Positions 26,031-33,563 of a stretch of 64,000 nucleotides of DNA are shown here, piece by piece (positions within the stretch are counted from its first letter, which is position 1; each line of letters starts with the position of its first letter). The position numbers were made by a program, and so were the translations under genes. This DNA is from an uncultured Flavobacteriaceae bacterium (GTDB lineage Bacteria; Bacteroidota; Bacteroidia; Flavobacteriales; Flavobacteriaceae). Under the pieces are notes generated by a model. It saw nothing but the letters and a program-made list of their open reading frames with translations. It was not told where the DNA came from and searched no databases. Location of the stretch: the NCBI GenBank assembly GCA_947488345.1, contig CANKZQ010000001.1, forward strand, positions 486,501 to 550,500, in the 5' to 3' direction.

Positions 26031-26798
26031 ATGGGAATTTACGTTAGTAACAAATACGAATCATTTAAAGATGATATTTTAAAGATTATTGCAGATTTTG
26101 ATACGTACGACAACTCTTTTGATACAGGTAAACGTAACTCTATAAAAAAGGTTGAGATAAAAGGAACAACCTTCGTCATTAAGTCTTTTAAGAAGCCGTT
26201 GTTTTTTAATCAATTCATCTACAAATACTTTCGAAAATCTAAAGCAAAACGTTCATTTGAATATGCAAGTAGTCTATTAGAATTAGGTATAAAGACACCA
26301 CCTTCGGTAGCCTATATTGAACATTTTAATTTTTTGGGTTTACAGAACAGTTATTATATCAGCGAGTTTATTCCTTATGATATTACGTTTCGAACACTCA
26401 TTGACGAACCTGATTATCCAGATCATAAAAATATCGTCGAAGGTTTTACAAAATTTACCTTCAACCTTCATGAAAAGGGAGTTGAGTTTTTAGACCATTC
26501 ACCTGGAAATACGTTAATTGTCAAAAAGGAAGACCACTATGATTTCTATCTCGTCGACCTCAATCGTATGAAGTTTGGTGAACTAGATTATGAACAACGC
26601 CTTAAAAATTTCGCAAGATTAACACGAAAAAAATCTTTGATAGAACAAATTGCTACTACGTACGCTCCATTAGTTCATAAGGATGCCGTCGAAGTTTTTG
26701 AAAAAATGTGGTCTTACAACCAACAGTTTCATAAAAAATTCGACAACGAAAAACGCATTAAAAGTATTCTACTCAATAGAAAATACGACCTTAAATAG
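26031..26798 (+). CDS. Lipopolysaccharide core kinase (Kdo/heptose kinase-like, InaA family)
   Basis: 255 residues with a protein-kinase-like fold. Visible are a lysine strand (FVIKSFKKP), the hinge-like YISEFIPYD, the catalytic loop HEKGVEFLDHSPGNTL (catalytic Asp and metal-binding Asn) and VDLNRMKFG in place of DFG. This pattern is that of KdkA/WaaP lipopolysaccharide kinases, which phosphorylate Kdo or heptose on the inner core using ATP at the cytoplasmic face. The neighbouring WaaE-like transferase supports LPS core biosynthesis. It stops 1 base before the convergent dapD gene. Confidence 0.85.
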   Translation: MGIYVSNKYESFKDDILKIIADFDTYDNSFDTGKRNSIKKVEIKGTTFVIKSFKKPLFFNQFIYKYFRKSKAKRSFEYASSLLELGIKTPPSVAYIEHFNFLGLQNSYYISEFIPYDITFRTLIDEPDYPDHKNIVEGFTKFTFNLHEKGVEFLDHSPGNTLIVKKEDHYDFYLVDLNRMKFGELDYEQRLKNFARLTRKKSLIEQIATTYAPLVHKDAVEVFEKMWSYNQQFHKKFDNEKRIKSILLNRKYDLK

Positions 26799-26799
26799 G

Positions 26800-27615
26800 C
26801 TATACTGCTACATCATATTCGCGCAGCGCATCATTTAAGGATGTCTTTTTATTTGTACTTTCTTTACGCTTTCCTATAATTAAGGCACAGGGTACTTGAT
26901 AATCTCCAGCTGCGAATTTTTTGGTATAACTTCCAGGAATTACTACCGATCTAGCGGGTACTCTCCCTTTCATTTCTAACGGTTCATTACCAGTAACATC
27001 TATAATTTTAGTACTCATTGTCAGTACTACATTCGCTCCTAAAACGGCTTCTTTCTCTACTCTCACCCCTTCAACAACAATACATCTCGAACCTATAAAT
27101 GCACCGTCTTCTATAATAACTGGTGCAGCTTGCAAAGGTTCTAAGACACCTCCAATACCAACACCTCCACTCAAATGTACATTTTTACCTATCTGCGCAC
27201 AGCTTCCAACAGTTGCCCACGTATCGACCATCGTTCCTTCATCAACATAAGCTCCAATATTTACATAACTCGGCATTAAAATCGTACCTCCAGAAATATA
27301 CGCACCATGTCGTGCTACCGCATTTGGCACCACACGAATACCCTTCGATTCATAACCCCGCTTCAACGGAATCTTATCATGATATTCAAAAATACCAGCT
27401 TCTAATACTTCCATTTTTTGAATTGGAAAATACAATACGACAGCTTTTTTCACCCATTCATTTACCTGCCATCCATCATCTGTAGGCTCAGCAACACGTA
27501 ATTCTCCAACATCTAATAAGTCTACTACTTTTCTTATTGCATTTATCGTAGTATCATCCGATAATAAGGCTCTATTATCCCAAGCATTCTCTATGATCTT
27601 TTGTAATTCTGTCAT
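26800..27615 (-). CDS. dapD: Tetrahydrodipicolinate N-succinyltransferase
   Basis: 271 residues, the normal DapD length. A helical N-terminal domain (about 1-95) is followed by left-handed beta-helix hexapeptide repeats (GTILMPSYVNIGAYVDEG, GSCAQIGKNVHLSGG, about 130-230) and the conserved MPSYVN and SRCIVVEGV stretches. It transfers succinyl from succinyl-CoA to tetrahydrodipicolinate in the lysine/diaminopimelate pathway. The ATG at 27615 lies 17 bases after an exact TATATTTG box. It stands alone rather than in a lysine operon. Confidence 0.95.
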   Translation of the reverse strand: MTELQKIIENAWDNRALLSDDTTINAIRKVVDLLDVGELRVAEPTDDGWQVNEWVKKAVVLYFPIQKMEVLEAGIFEYHDKIPLKRGYESKGIRVVPNAVARHGAYISGGTILMPSYVNIGAYVDEGTMVDTWATVGSCAQIGKNVHLSGGVGIGGVLEPLQAAPVIIEDGAFIGSRCIVVEGVRVEKEAVLGANVVLTMSTKIIDVTGNEPLEMKGRVPARSVVIPGSYTKKFAAGDYQVPCALIIGKRKESTNKKTSLNDALREYDVAV

Positions 27616-27631
27616 GAAATTAATTTTTGAA

Positions 27632-27639
27632 CAAATATA
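27632..27639 (-). promoter_or_regulatory. -7 box of dapD
   Basis: TATATTTG on the minus strand, exact TAnnTTTG, 16 bases before the dapD ATG. Confidence 0.5.
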
Positions 27640-27691
27640 ATCGCTTCATTTAATAATGGCATAATATTTTCTATAGTTCTAACATAAAAGT

Positions 27692-27699
27692 TATTTTTG
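27692..27699 (+). promoter_or_regulatory. -7 box of the ruvX operon
   Basis: TATTTTTG, exact match, 14 bases before the ATG at 27714. Its last G is the first base of an alternative GTG start, which therefore would lie upstream of the mRNA start. Confidence 0.5.
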
Positions 27700-27713
27700 T
27701 GCAAAATTTCAAC

Positions 27714-28130
27714 ATGGGGCGTATTTTAGCAATAGATTATGGTAAAAAAAGGACTGGACTAGCAATAACTGATGAACTACAATTGATTGCTTCTGGTTTG
27801 ACCACTGTTGATACGGCGTCATTCTTTTTATATATAAAAGAATATCTAAAAAATGAACAGGTCGAGTTATTTTTGGTTGGTGAACCAAAACAAATGGATA
27901 ATACGCCATCTGAAAGCGAAGCGCTTATTGTACCATTCATAAAAAAATTGGAGCTCGAGTTTCCGCAAATACCTATCAAAAGAATTGATGAACGTTTTAC
28001 TTCAAAAATGGCCTTTCAAACAATGATCGATAGTGGACTCAAAAAAAAACAACGTCAAAACAAAGCATTAATTGATGAAATTAGCGCGACTATTATATTA
28101 CAATCGTATCTTTACGGACTGAAAAAATAA
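27714..28130 (+). CDS. ruvX: Holliday junction resolvase-like RuvX (YqgF)
   Basis: 138 residues from the ATG at 27714, chosen because a longer GTG-started frame begins inside the -7 box. RNase-H fold: MGRILAIDYGKKRTGLAITDE with the first Asp, LFLVGEPKQMDN in the middle, and RIDERFTSKMA with the next acidic residues. Members cleave branched DNA and act in pre-16S rRNA end processing in some bacteria. It is the first gene of a four-gene run with def, the DUF5606 gene and mazG, all closely spaced. Confidence 0.92.
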   Translation: MGRILAIDYGKKRTGLAITDELQLIASGLTTVDTASFFLYIKEYLKNEQVELFLVGEPKQMDNTPSESEALIVPFIKKLELEFPQIPIKRIDERFTSKMAFQTMIDSGLKKKQRQNKALIDEISATIILQSYLYGLKK

Positions 28131-28137
28131 TTTTAAA

Positions 28138-28716
28138 ATGGTATTACCAATCATTGCATATGGCCATCCTGTATTACGAAAAGTAGGGATTAATATAGAT
28201 CAAGATTATCCTGACCTGGAGAAACTTATTGCTAATATGAAAGACACCATGAAAAATGCCCGAGGTGTTGGTTTGGCTGCTCCTCAAATTGGAAAGGCGA
28301 TTCGCTTATTTTTAGTCGATACTGCTCCTTTTGCCGAAGATGACGCGCTTGATGAAAAAGAACGTAATTTTTTAAAGGGCTATAAAAAAGTTTTCATCAA
28401 TGCCAAAATATTAAAAGAAGAAGGTGCTAAATGGTCTTTCAGTGAAGGATGTTTGAGCATTCCTGGTATCAATGAAGACGTATCTAGAGAAGAAACGGTT
28501 ACCATTGAATATCGAGATGAAAACTTTAAAAAACACACTGAAACAGTTAGTGGACTTGCTGCAAGAGTCATTCAACATGAATATGACCATATAGAAGGCA
28601 TTTTGTTTACTGATAAATTATCTTCTCTAAAGAAGAGATTATTGAAAAAGAAACTAGAAAATATATCTAAAGGAAAAGTTGATGCGGAATATCGTATGAA
28701 GTTTCCAAAAAAATAA
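28138..28716 (+). CDS. def: Peptide deformylase
   Basis: 192 residues. All three motifs are intact: GVGLAAPQIG (43-52), EGCLSIPG with metal-binding C105 (103-110), and QHEYDHIEG with H147, E148 and H151. It removes the N-formyl group from new polypeptides using a divalent metal, probably Fe2+. It is slightly longer than E. coli Def (169), with an insertion between motifs 1 and 2, which is common in Bacteroidota. It lies 7 bases behind ruvX in the same operon. Confidence 0.95.
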   Translation: MVLPIIAYGHPVLRKVGINIDQDYPDLEKLIANMKDTMKNARGVGLAAPQIGKAIRLFLVDTAPFAEDDALDEKERNFLKGYKKVFINAKILKEEGAKWSFSEGCLSIPGINEDVSREETVTIEYRDENFKKHTETVSGLAARVIQHEYDHIEGILFTDKLSSLKKRLLKKKLENISKGKVDAEYRMKFPKK

Positions 28717-28724
28717 AACATTAT

Positions 28725-29150
28725 ATGAGTTTAGAAAAAATTGTAGCGGTATCTGGCAAACCTGGTTTGTATGAAATTATATCTCAATCGAAAGCAGGTT
28801 TAATTGTATCTTCTTTAATCGACAAGAAGAAATTACCTATCAATGCCATGCACAACGTAAGTGTGTTGAATGATATCGCTATATATACCTACGAAGAAGA
28901 AGTGCCTTTGCGTAATGTAATCAAAACAATTGCAGATAAACACGAGAACAAAGAGGCCCTTAGTCATAAAGAAAGTAATGAGAAGTTACTTTCCTTTTTT
29001 GGTGAAATTCTACCTGATTTTGACGAAGAGCGTGTATATGCCTCTAACGTGAAGAAAATTGTACAATGGTACAATATATTATCAAAATCTGAATTTGATT
29101 TCTCCTCTATCAAAGAAGAAGCAGAAGAAGAAAACGAAGAAGAGGCATAG
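28725..29150 (+). CDS. DUF5606 family protein
   Basis: 141 residues. The start SLEKIVAVSGKPGLYEII and the later DFDEERVYASNVKKIVQWYNIL are the conserved parts of this Bacteroidota-only family. The C-terminus is very acidic, a run of Glu that ends the protein. It is soluble and probably cytoplasmic. The function is not known. Its fixed place between def and mazG, with gaps of 8 and 2 bases, suggests a link to translation or nucleotide metabolism, but this is inference. Confidence 0.85.
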   Translation: MSLEKIVAVSGKPGLYEIISQSKAGLIVSSLIDKKKLPINAMHNVSVLNDIAIYTYEEEVPLRNVIKTIADKHENKEALSHKESNEKLLSFFGEILPDFDEERVYASNVKKIVQWYNILSKSEFDFSSIKEEAEEENEEEA

Positions 29151-29152
29151 GT

Positions 29153-29932
29153 ATGAATTCTAGAAAGGAGCATTTACAAGCATTCAATCGTCTTTTGGAT
29201 ATAATGGACGAGCTACGCGAAAAATGCCCTTGGGATAAAAAACAAACGCTCCAGTCTTTACGACATTTAACCATTGAAGAAACATATGAGTTAGGTGATG
29301 CTATTTTGGATAATGATTTACCCGAAATAAAAAAAGAGCTTGGTGATTTACTATTGCATATCATTTTTTATGCAAAAATAGGTTCTGAAACGGGAGATTT
29401 TGATATCGCTGATGTTGCAAATAGCATCTCTCAAAAGTTAATCGATCGCCACCCACATGTATATGGAGATTTAGAGGTGAAAAATGAGGACGAAGTCAAG
29501 CAAAACTGGGAAAACCTTAAACTAAAAGAAGGTAAAAAAAGCGTACTTGAGGGCGTTCCAAAAAGCTTGCCAGCAATGGTCAAGGCAAATAGAATTCAAG
29601 ATAAAGTCGCGGGGGTTGGTTTTGACTGGGAAGAACCTCATCAAGTTTTTGACAAAGTAAAAGAAGAGCTCTCAGAACTCACTTCAGAGATAGTAAAGGG
29701 TACTCAAGACACTATAGAAAGTGAGTTTGGTGATGTCTTATTCTCACTAATTAATTACGCACGTTTTATTAAAGTAGATCCCGAAAGTGCTTTAGAACGC
29801 ACAAATAAAAAATTTATAAAACGCTTTCAGTTCCTTGAAGAAGCGGCTAAAAAAGAAAGCAAACCTCTGTCAGAAATGACCCTTGCTGAAATGGATGTGC
29901 ATTGGAATGCTTCAAAGAAGTATTTCAAATAA
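29153..29932 (+). CDS. mazG: Nucleoside triphosphate pyrophosphohydrolase MazG
   Basis: 259 residues with two MazG domains. The first (about 10-125) has EETYELGDAI and KKELGDLLLHI acidic metal-binding helices, and the second (about 140-250) has KVKEELSELTSEI and SEFGDVLFSLINYARF. It hydrolyses NTPs to NMP and PPi, and house-cleaning of non-canonical nucleotides is the usual role. The last ten codons (WNASKKYFK stop) lie in the first unit of a 38-bp tandem repeat that continues for four more units downstream. Confidence 0.93.
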   Translation: MNSRKEHLQAFNRLLDIMDELREKCPWDKKQTLQSLRHLTIEETYELGDAILDNDLPEIKKELGDLLLHIIFYAKIGSETGDFDIADVANSISQKLIDRHPHVYGDLEVKNEDEVKQNWENLKLKEGKKSVLEGVPKSLPAMVKANRIQDKVAGVGFDWEEPHQVFDKVKEELSELTSEIVKGTQDTIESEFGDVLFSLINYARFIKVDPESALERTNKKFIKRFQFLEEAAKKESKPLSEMTLAEMDVHWNASKKYFK

Positions 29933-30090
29933 AACAAGATTGGAATGCTTCAAAGAAGTATTTCAAATAGTAACATATTGGGAAAAGTCGAAAAACTTTT
30001 TCAAATAAAACAAGATTGGAATGCTTCAAAGAAGTATTTCAAATAAAACAAGATTGGAATGCTTCAAAGAAGCATTTCAAATAGTAACAA
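29901..30090 (+). repeat. Five-unit 38-bp tandem repeat made from the 3' end of mazG
   Basis: Five units of exactly 38 bases: 29901-29938, 29939-29976, 29977-30014, 30015-30052, 30053-30090. All begin ATTGG and contain TTTCAAATA. Unit 1 holds the last codons of mazG. Units 1, 3 and 4 end in AAAACAAG, units 2 and 5 in AGTAACA(T/A). Units 1, 2, 4 and 5 form the same 10-bp hairpin (GGAATGCTTC aaa GAAG(T/C)ATTTC). Unit 3 differs in about half of the inner bases yet can form an 8-bp hairpin and still encodes a similar peptide end. There are no spacers, so it is not CRISPR. Confidence 0.9.
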
Positions 30091-30122
30091 CTTTCTAAAA
30101 GATTTTGGCTATATTTATCCTT

Positions 30123-30533
30123 ATGGCCGGTTATTCTCAAACACCATTAGCGAAAAAATTAGGTATTAAGGAAGGTTTTATAGTAAAACTTGTAAATGAA
30201 CCGATACACTACTTAAGTCTGTTTTCTGACTTCCCAGAAGATGTTACCTTCACCAACGAAGCTCTTAAAAATTCTATAGATTTCATACATTTCTTTTGTA
30301 AAAGTTTTGACGAATTAATGGATACTATGCCAGATTTGATGAATCAATTAAAAAAGAGCGGTTTGATCTGGGTAAGTTGGCCTAAACAAAGTTCTAGCAT
30401 TCGTACAGATCTTAAGAGAGATCCTATTCGTGACTACGTGCTCAGAATTGGACTTGTTGATGTAAAAGTATGTGCGGTTGACGATGATTGGAGCGGACTC
30501 AAATTTGTATACCGATTAAAAGATAGAACCTAA
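30123..30533 (+). CDS. DUF3052 family protein
   Basis: 136 residues from the ATG at 30123. The alternative TTG at 30105 gives six extra hydrophobic residues and is not favoured, as the family starts with MAGYS-T-PL. Conserved stretches are AGYSQTPLAKKLGIKEG and GLIWVSWPKQSS, followed by VDVKVCAVDDDWSGLKF. It is a small soluble protein whose role is not established. It begins 32 bases after the tandem repeat and precedes the VOC gene by 12 bases, probably one transcript. Confidence 0.85.
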   Translation: MAGYSQTPLAKKLGIKEGFIVKLVNEPIHYLSLFSDFPEDVTFTNEALKNSIDFIHFFCKSFDELMDTMPDLMNQLKKSGLIWVSWPKQSSSIRTDLKRDPIRDYVLRIGLVDVKVCAVDDDWSGLKFVYRLKDRT

Positions 30534-30545
30534 AAACATGTGCTT

Positions 30546-30917
30546 ATGAAAGGCTACCTCCAAGAAATTCATCCTGTTCTGCCTGTTAAAAATGTAGTTA
30601 AAGCCTTAGAATTTTATGTGAAAAATTTAGGCTTTGAAATCGCTTTCGCGGATGATGATACCAAACCTTTCTATGCTGGGGTAAGACGTGATAATATTGA
30701 AATCCATTTGCAATGGCACGATGAAAAAGAATGGAAAGCCGTTGATAGACCTTCTTTACGATTTGTGACACAACATATTGAAGCCTTGTTTGATGAATTT
30801 AAAACCAAAGACGTATTTCACAAAAATACATCACTTAAAAAAACTACTTGGGGAACTCGAGAATTTGCTTTTTATGATCTCTATCAAAACGGGTTGACTT
30901 TTTATCAAGATCTTTAA
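30546..30917 (+). CDS. VOC-family (glyoxalase/bleomycin-resistance fold) protein
   Basis: 123 residues from the ATG at 30546; an in-frame GTG at 30540 is also possible. Two beta-alpha-beta-beta-beta modules: VLPVKNVVKALEFYVKNLGFEI in the first, SLRFVTQHIEALFDEF in the second, ending AFYDLYQNGLTFYQDL. The metal-ligand pattern is incomplete (H-x-Q in IEIHLQWHD), so it may be a binding protein and not an enzyme. Its stop overlaps by 4 bases the end of a convergent small gene. Confidence 0.8.
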   Translation: MKGYLQEIHPVLPVKNVVKALEFYVKNLGFEIAFADDDTKPFYAGVRRDNIEIHLQWHDEKEWKAVDRPSLRFVTQHIEALFDEFKTKDVFHKNTSLKKTTWGTREFAFYDLYQNGLTFYQDL

Positions 30918-31039
30918 TCGTCTTTTTGGTCAGTATCCTCATCTTCTTTCTTCATTTTTATATAACCCGTTACCAGACGTACTCCTAATCGCGCAAAAAG
31001 AATAATGGCAATAACCATTACGATGTCAAATCCGTTCAT
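30914..31039 (-). CDS. Small 41-residue membrane protein
   Basis: An ATG at 31039 opens 42 codons ending in TAA at 30914-30916. The peptide begins MNGFDIVMVIAIILFARLG, one membrane segment, then a basic-to-acidic tail (KMKKEDEDTDQKDD). It lies 16 bases behind the gene at 31056-31508 on the same strand, so it is probably the second cistron. The hydrophobic head and highly charged tail look like a real small protein. Family not recognised. Confidence 0.6.
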   Translation of the reverse strand: MNGFDIVMVIAIILFARLGVRLVTGYIKMKKEDEDTDQKDD

Positions 31040-31055
31040 GATTTCATCCTACTTA

Positions 31056-31508
31056 TTAATAAACTACTTCAAATTTATACACCGGATTTTCTTTTTCATA
31101 TTCAAATATCTTCGAATAGTCCATAACATTAGAAATGCCATCTAATTCGCATAAAAAAGAAACCACAGCCGACAAACCATTAAATAAAATTTCTTTATTT
31201 CTAACATTCTTAGGTTTTGGATTGTAATGGCACAAAGGGAGTTTAAACCCACATGCCTCCAAAAACACTTTTTCAATCTGCAAGATTTCGAGTGGTGCAT
31301 ATCCATTAAACGTCTTTCCCGACTTCTGATGAACACTTCCTACATACGTTAACTTTAGCGAGCCGTGGGCTATTGAAAAATCTTTCCAACTATCATCATT
31401 ATCCAAGATATTTCCAACGGCACATGCCGAACAACATTCTGGGTTTAATTCATCATTATGAAAGGTATTATACAATTTTATCAAAGCTTGCTCCAATCGC
31501 TGTGTCAT
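31056..31508 (-). CDS. Conserved flavobacterial protein of unknown function
   Basis: 150 residues, soluble. Near residues 23-32 it has PECCSACAVGNIL, a C-C-x-x-C cluster; other patches are HGSLKLTYVGSVH, FNGYAPLEILQIEKVFLEACG, ILFNGLSAVVSFLCELDG and NVMDYSKIFEYE. From memory, similar flavobacterial proteins are often labelled as NADH-quinone reductase subunit F, but no FAD, NADH or 2Fe-2S domain of NqrF is visible here, so that label is not supported. The cysteine cluster could bind metal. Followed by a small membrane protein gene. Confidence 0.7.
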   Translation of the reverse strand: MTQRLEQALIKLYNTFHNDELNPECCSACAVGNILDNDDSWKDFSIAHGSLKLTYVGSVHQKSGKTFNGYAPLEILQIEKVFLEACGFKLPLCHYNPKPKNVRNKEILFNGLSAVVSFLCELDGISNVMDYSKIFEYEKENPVYKFEVVY

Positions 31509-31592
31509 AAATATTCCTTTTTTTTAGAACAAAAAGATACAAAAAAATTTCAGTAAAATCGTGTACCTTTAAGGCCAAACTAAAAATGTGTT

Positions 31593-32687
31593 ATGACTGT
31601 AAAAGACATATCTAATGCAATCGAAGAATTGGCTCCGTTACAATATGCTGAAGATTTCGATAATGTAGGTTTATTGACGGGTACCTACGACACCAAAGTT
31701 ACAGGTGTACTTGTGACCTTAGACACATTAGAAAATGTTGTTGATGAAGCCATTGAAAACAACTGTAATTTAATTGTAAGTTTTCACCCTATTATTTTTT
31801 CTGGTTTAAAAAGAATAACAGGTAGTTCTTACGTAGAAAGGGTGATACTAAAGGCCATAAAAAATGATATTGCCATTTATGCCACTCACACGGCTTTGGA
31901 TAATTCAATCGAGGGTGTTTCGGCAAAAATGGCAGAAGTATTGGGATTAAACAAAACTAAGATTCTACTACCCAAATCAGGACTCATCAAAAAGTTGACG
32001 ACCTACGCACCTCAAAAAGATGCCGAAAAAGTTCGCAAAGCCCTGCGTAGTGCAGGTGCGGGTAGTATAGGAAACTATAGTGATTGTAGTTTTAATGCGC
32101 AGGGTCAAGGAACCTATAGAGGTAATGATAATTCGAATCCGACGCTTGGTAAAAAAGGAGAACTCCATACAGAGAATGAAACGTTCATTAGTGTTGTTTT
32201 TGAAAAACATTTAGAACAAAATATTCTAAAGGCACTCCATAAACAGCATCCCTATGAAGAAGTGGCTTATGATATCGTGACTACAGACAATGTGCATCAA
32301 CATATCGGAATGGGCATGATTGGAGAATTGCCTGAAGAACTATCGGAAAAAGATTTTTTTATTCTTTTAAAAGAGCAATTCAAATTACAAGCTATTCGTC
32401 ATTCTAAATTATTGCAAAAACCGATAAAAAAAGTAGCCGTACTTGGTGGCTCAGGAAGTTTCGCTATTGATGCGGCAAAACGTGCAGGAGCTGACGTTTA
32501 TATTTCAGCCGATTTTAAATATCATGAGTTTTACAAGGCCGAAAATGAACTTGTTTTAGCAGATATTGGTCATTATGAAAGCGAGCAGTTCACAAAAAAC
32601 CTTTTAGCCGATTATCTTACAAAAAAATTCCGTAATTTTGCAATCATTTTATCAAAAAGCAATACAAATCCTATCAATTACCTATAA
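31593..32687 (+). CDS. Nif3-like dinuclear metal-centre protein (YbgI family)
   Basis: 364 residues, the long bacterial form. The metal-binding motifs are present: SFHPIIFSG (about 65), ATHTALDN (about 105) and DIGHYESEQF (about 330). An insert of about 120 residues between the halves is a CutA/PII-like domain, as in other long members. It forms a hexameric ring with a two-metal centre. Proposed GTP cyclohydrolase activity is disputed for the family. It is 3 bases upstream of the coiled-coil protein gene, a pairing seen in many bacteria. Confidence 0.9.
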   Translation: MTVKDISNAIEELAPLQYAEDFDNVGLLTGTYDTKVTGVLVTLDTLENVVDEAIENNCNLIVSFHPIIFSGLKRITGSSYVERVILKAIKNDIAIYATHTALDNSIEGVSAKMAEVLGLNKTKILLPKSGLIKKLTTYAPQKDAEKVRKALRSAGAGSIGNYSDCSFNAQGQGTYRGNDNSNPTLGKKGELHTENETFISVVFEKHLEQNILKALHKQHPYEEVAYDIVTTDNVHQHIGMGMIGELPEELSEKDFFILLKEQFKLQAIRHSKLLQKPIKKVAVLGGSGSFAIDAAKRAGADVYISADFKYHEFYKAENELVLADIGHYESEQFTKNLLADYLTKKFRNFAIILSKSNTNPINYL

Positions 32688-32690
32688 GAG

Positions 32691-33464
32691 ATGGCAAAAA
32701 CGAAAGAAGTTACCGTAGAAGATAAATTAAGAGCCCTATACGATTTACAATTGATCGATTCTAGAATAGATGAAATTAAGAATACTCGTGGTGAATTACC
32801 TCTAGAAGTTGAAGATTTAGAAGATGAAATCGAAGGTTTGAATACAAGATTGGCTAATTTCAATAATGATATTGAAAACTTAGAAACGAGTATCAAAAAT
32901 AGAAAACAAACTATCGAGGAGGCAAACGCACTAATCAAAAAGTATACTACGCAGCAAAAGAATGTTAGAAATAACAGAGAATTTGATTCTTTGAGTAAAG
33001 AGATAGAATTTCAAGAACTTGAAACTCAATTAGCTGAAAAACACATCAAAGAGTTTTCAGCAAAAATTGAACAAAAGAATGAAATTATTAGTGCAGCGAA
33101 AGAAAAGATTAAAGAAAGAAATAATCATTTAAAGATTAAAAAAGAAGAGCTTGACGCTATCATGGCCGAAACTGAAAAAGAAGAAAAGTTATTAAACAAG
33201 AAATCTGAAGAGTTTGGTAAATTAATTGATGAGCGCTTGTTGAATGCTTATAAAAGAATCCGTGCTAAAGTGCGTAACGGTTTAGCAGTAGTACCTATTC
33301 AAAGAGGTGCATCTGGTGGCTCTTTCTTTACCATTCCTCCACAAAAACAAATGGAAATTGCAAATCGTAAAAAAATTACCTCTGACGAGCATAGTGGTCG
33401 TATCTTAGTAGATGCACAATTAGCCGAAGAAGAGCGATTGAAAATGGAGAAATTATTCTCTTAA
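32691..33464 (+). CDS. CT398-like coiled-coil protein with a cysteine-free zinc-ribbon region
   Basis: 257 residues. About 170 residues of coiled coil (27-190) are followed by the segment where the family carries a C4 zinc ribbon, here RGASGGSFFTIPPQ and SDEHSGRILVD. The expected CxxC pairs are replaced by A/S and D/S; the protein has no cysteine at all, so it cannot bind zinc there. Related to the zinc-ribbon coiled-coil protein of Chlamydia and Helicobacter, which binds sigma-54 or flagellar parts. Its role here is unknown. Linked to nif3 and terminated at 33482-33517. Confidence 0.82.
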   Translation: MAKTKEVTVEDKLRALYDLQLIDSRIDEIKNTRGELPLEVEDLEDEIEGLNTRLANFNNDIENLETSIKNRKQTIEEANALIKKYTTQQKNVRNNREFDSLSKEIEFQELETQLAEKHIKEFSAKIEQKNEIISAAKEKIKERNNHLKIKKEELDAIMAETEKEEKLLNKKSEEFGKLIDERLLNAYKRIRAKVRNGLAVVPIQRGASGGSFFTIPPQKQMEIANRKKITSDEHSGRILVDAQLAEEERLKMEKLFS

Positions 33465-33481
33465 TTCAATACTAAATATGT

Positions 33482-33517
33482 AAAAAAGCCTTTCAAAAAT
33501 TTGAAAGGCTTTTTTTA
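33482..33517 (+). terminator. Terminator of the nif3 operon
   Basis: AAAAAAGCCTTTCAAA (33482-33497) pairs with TTTGAAAGGCTTTTTT (33500-33515), leaving a 2-base gap that opens to a 4-base loop when the last pair frays. The T-tract continues to 33516. It starts 18 bases after the stop codon at 33464 and is A/T-flanked on both sides, so it may also act on the minus strand. Confidence 0.85.
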
Positions 33518-33563
33518 TGAGTTATTGATAAATCTAGTATATTGTCTGTTCATAATCTTCGCT

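Noticed and set aside
27123-27485. 120-codon plus-strand frame opposite dapD
   Set aside because: It is a low-complexity His/Gln-rich reading of the hexapeptide repeat codons of dapD, with no independent support.
29901-30090. CRISPR-like array
   Set aside because: The units are contiguous with no spacers, include the mazG stop codon, and no cas gene is near.
31056-31508. Annotation as NADH-quinone reductase subunit F
   Set aside because: The 150-residue protein has no FAD/NADH domain and no ferredoxin-type 2Fe-2S motif.
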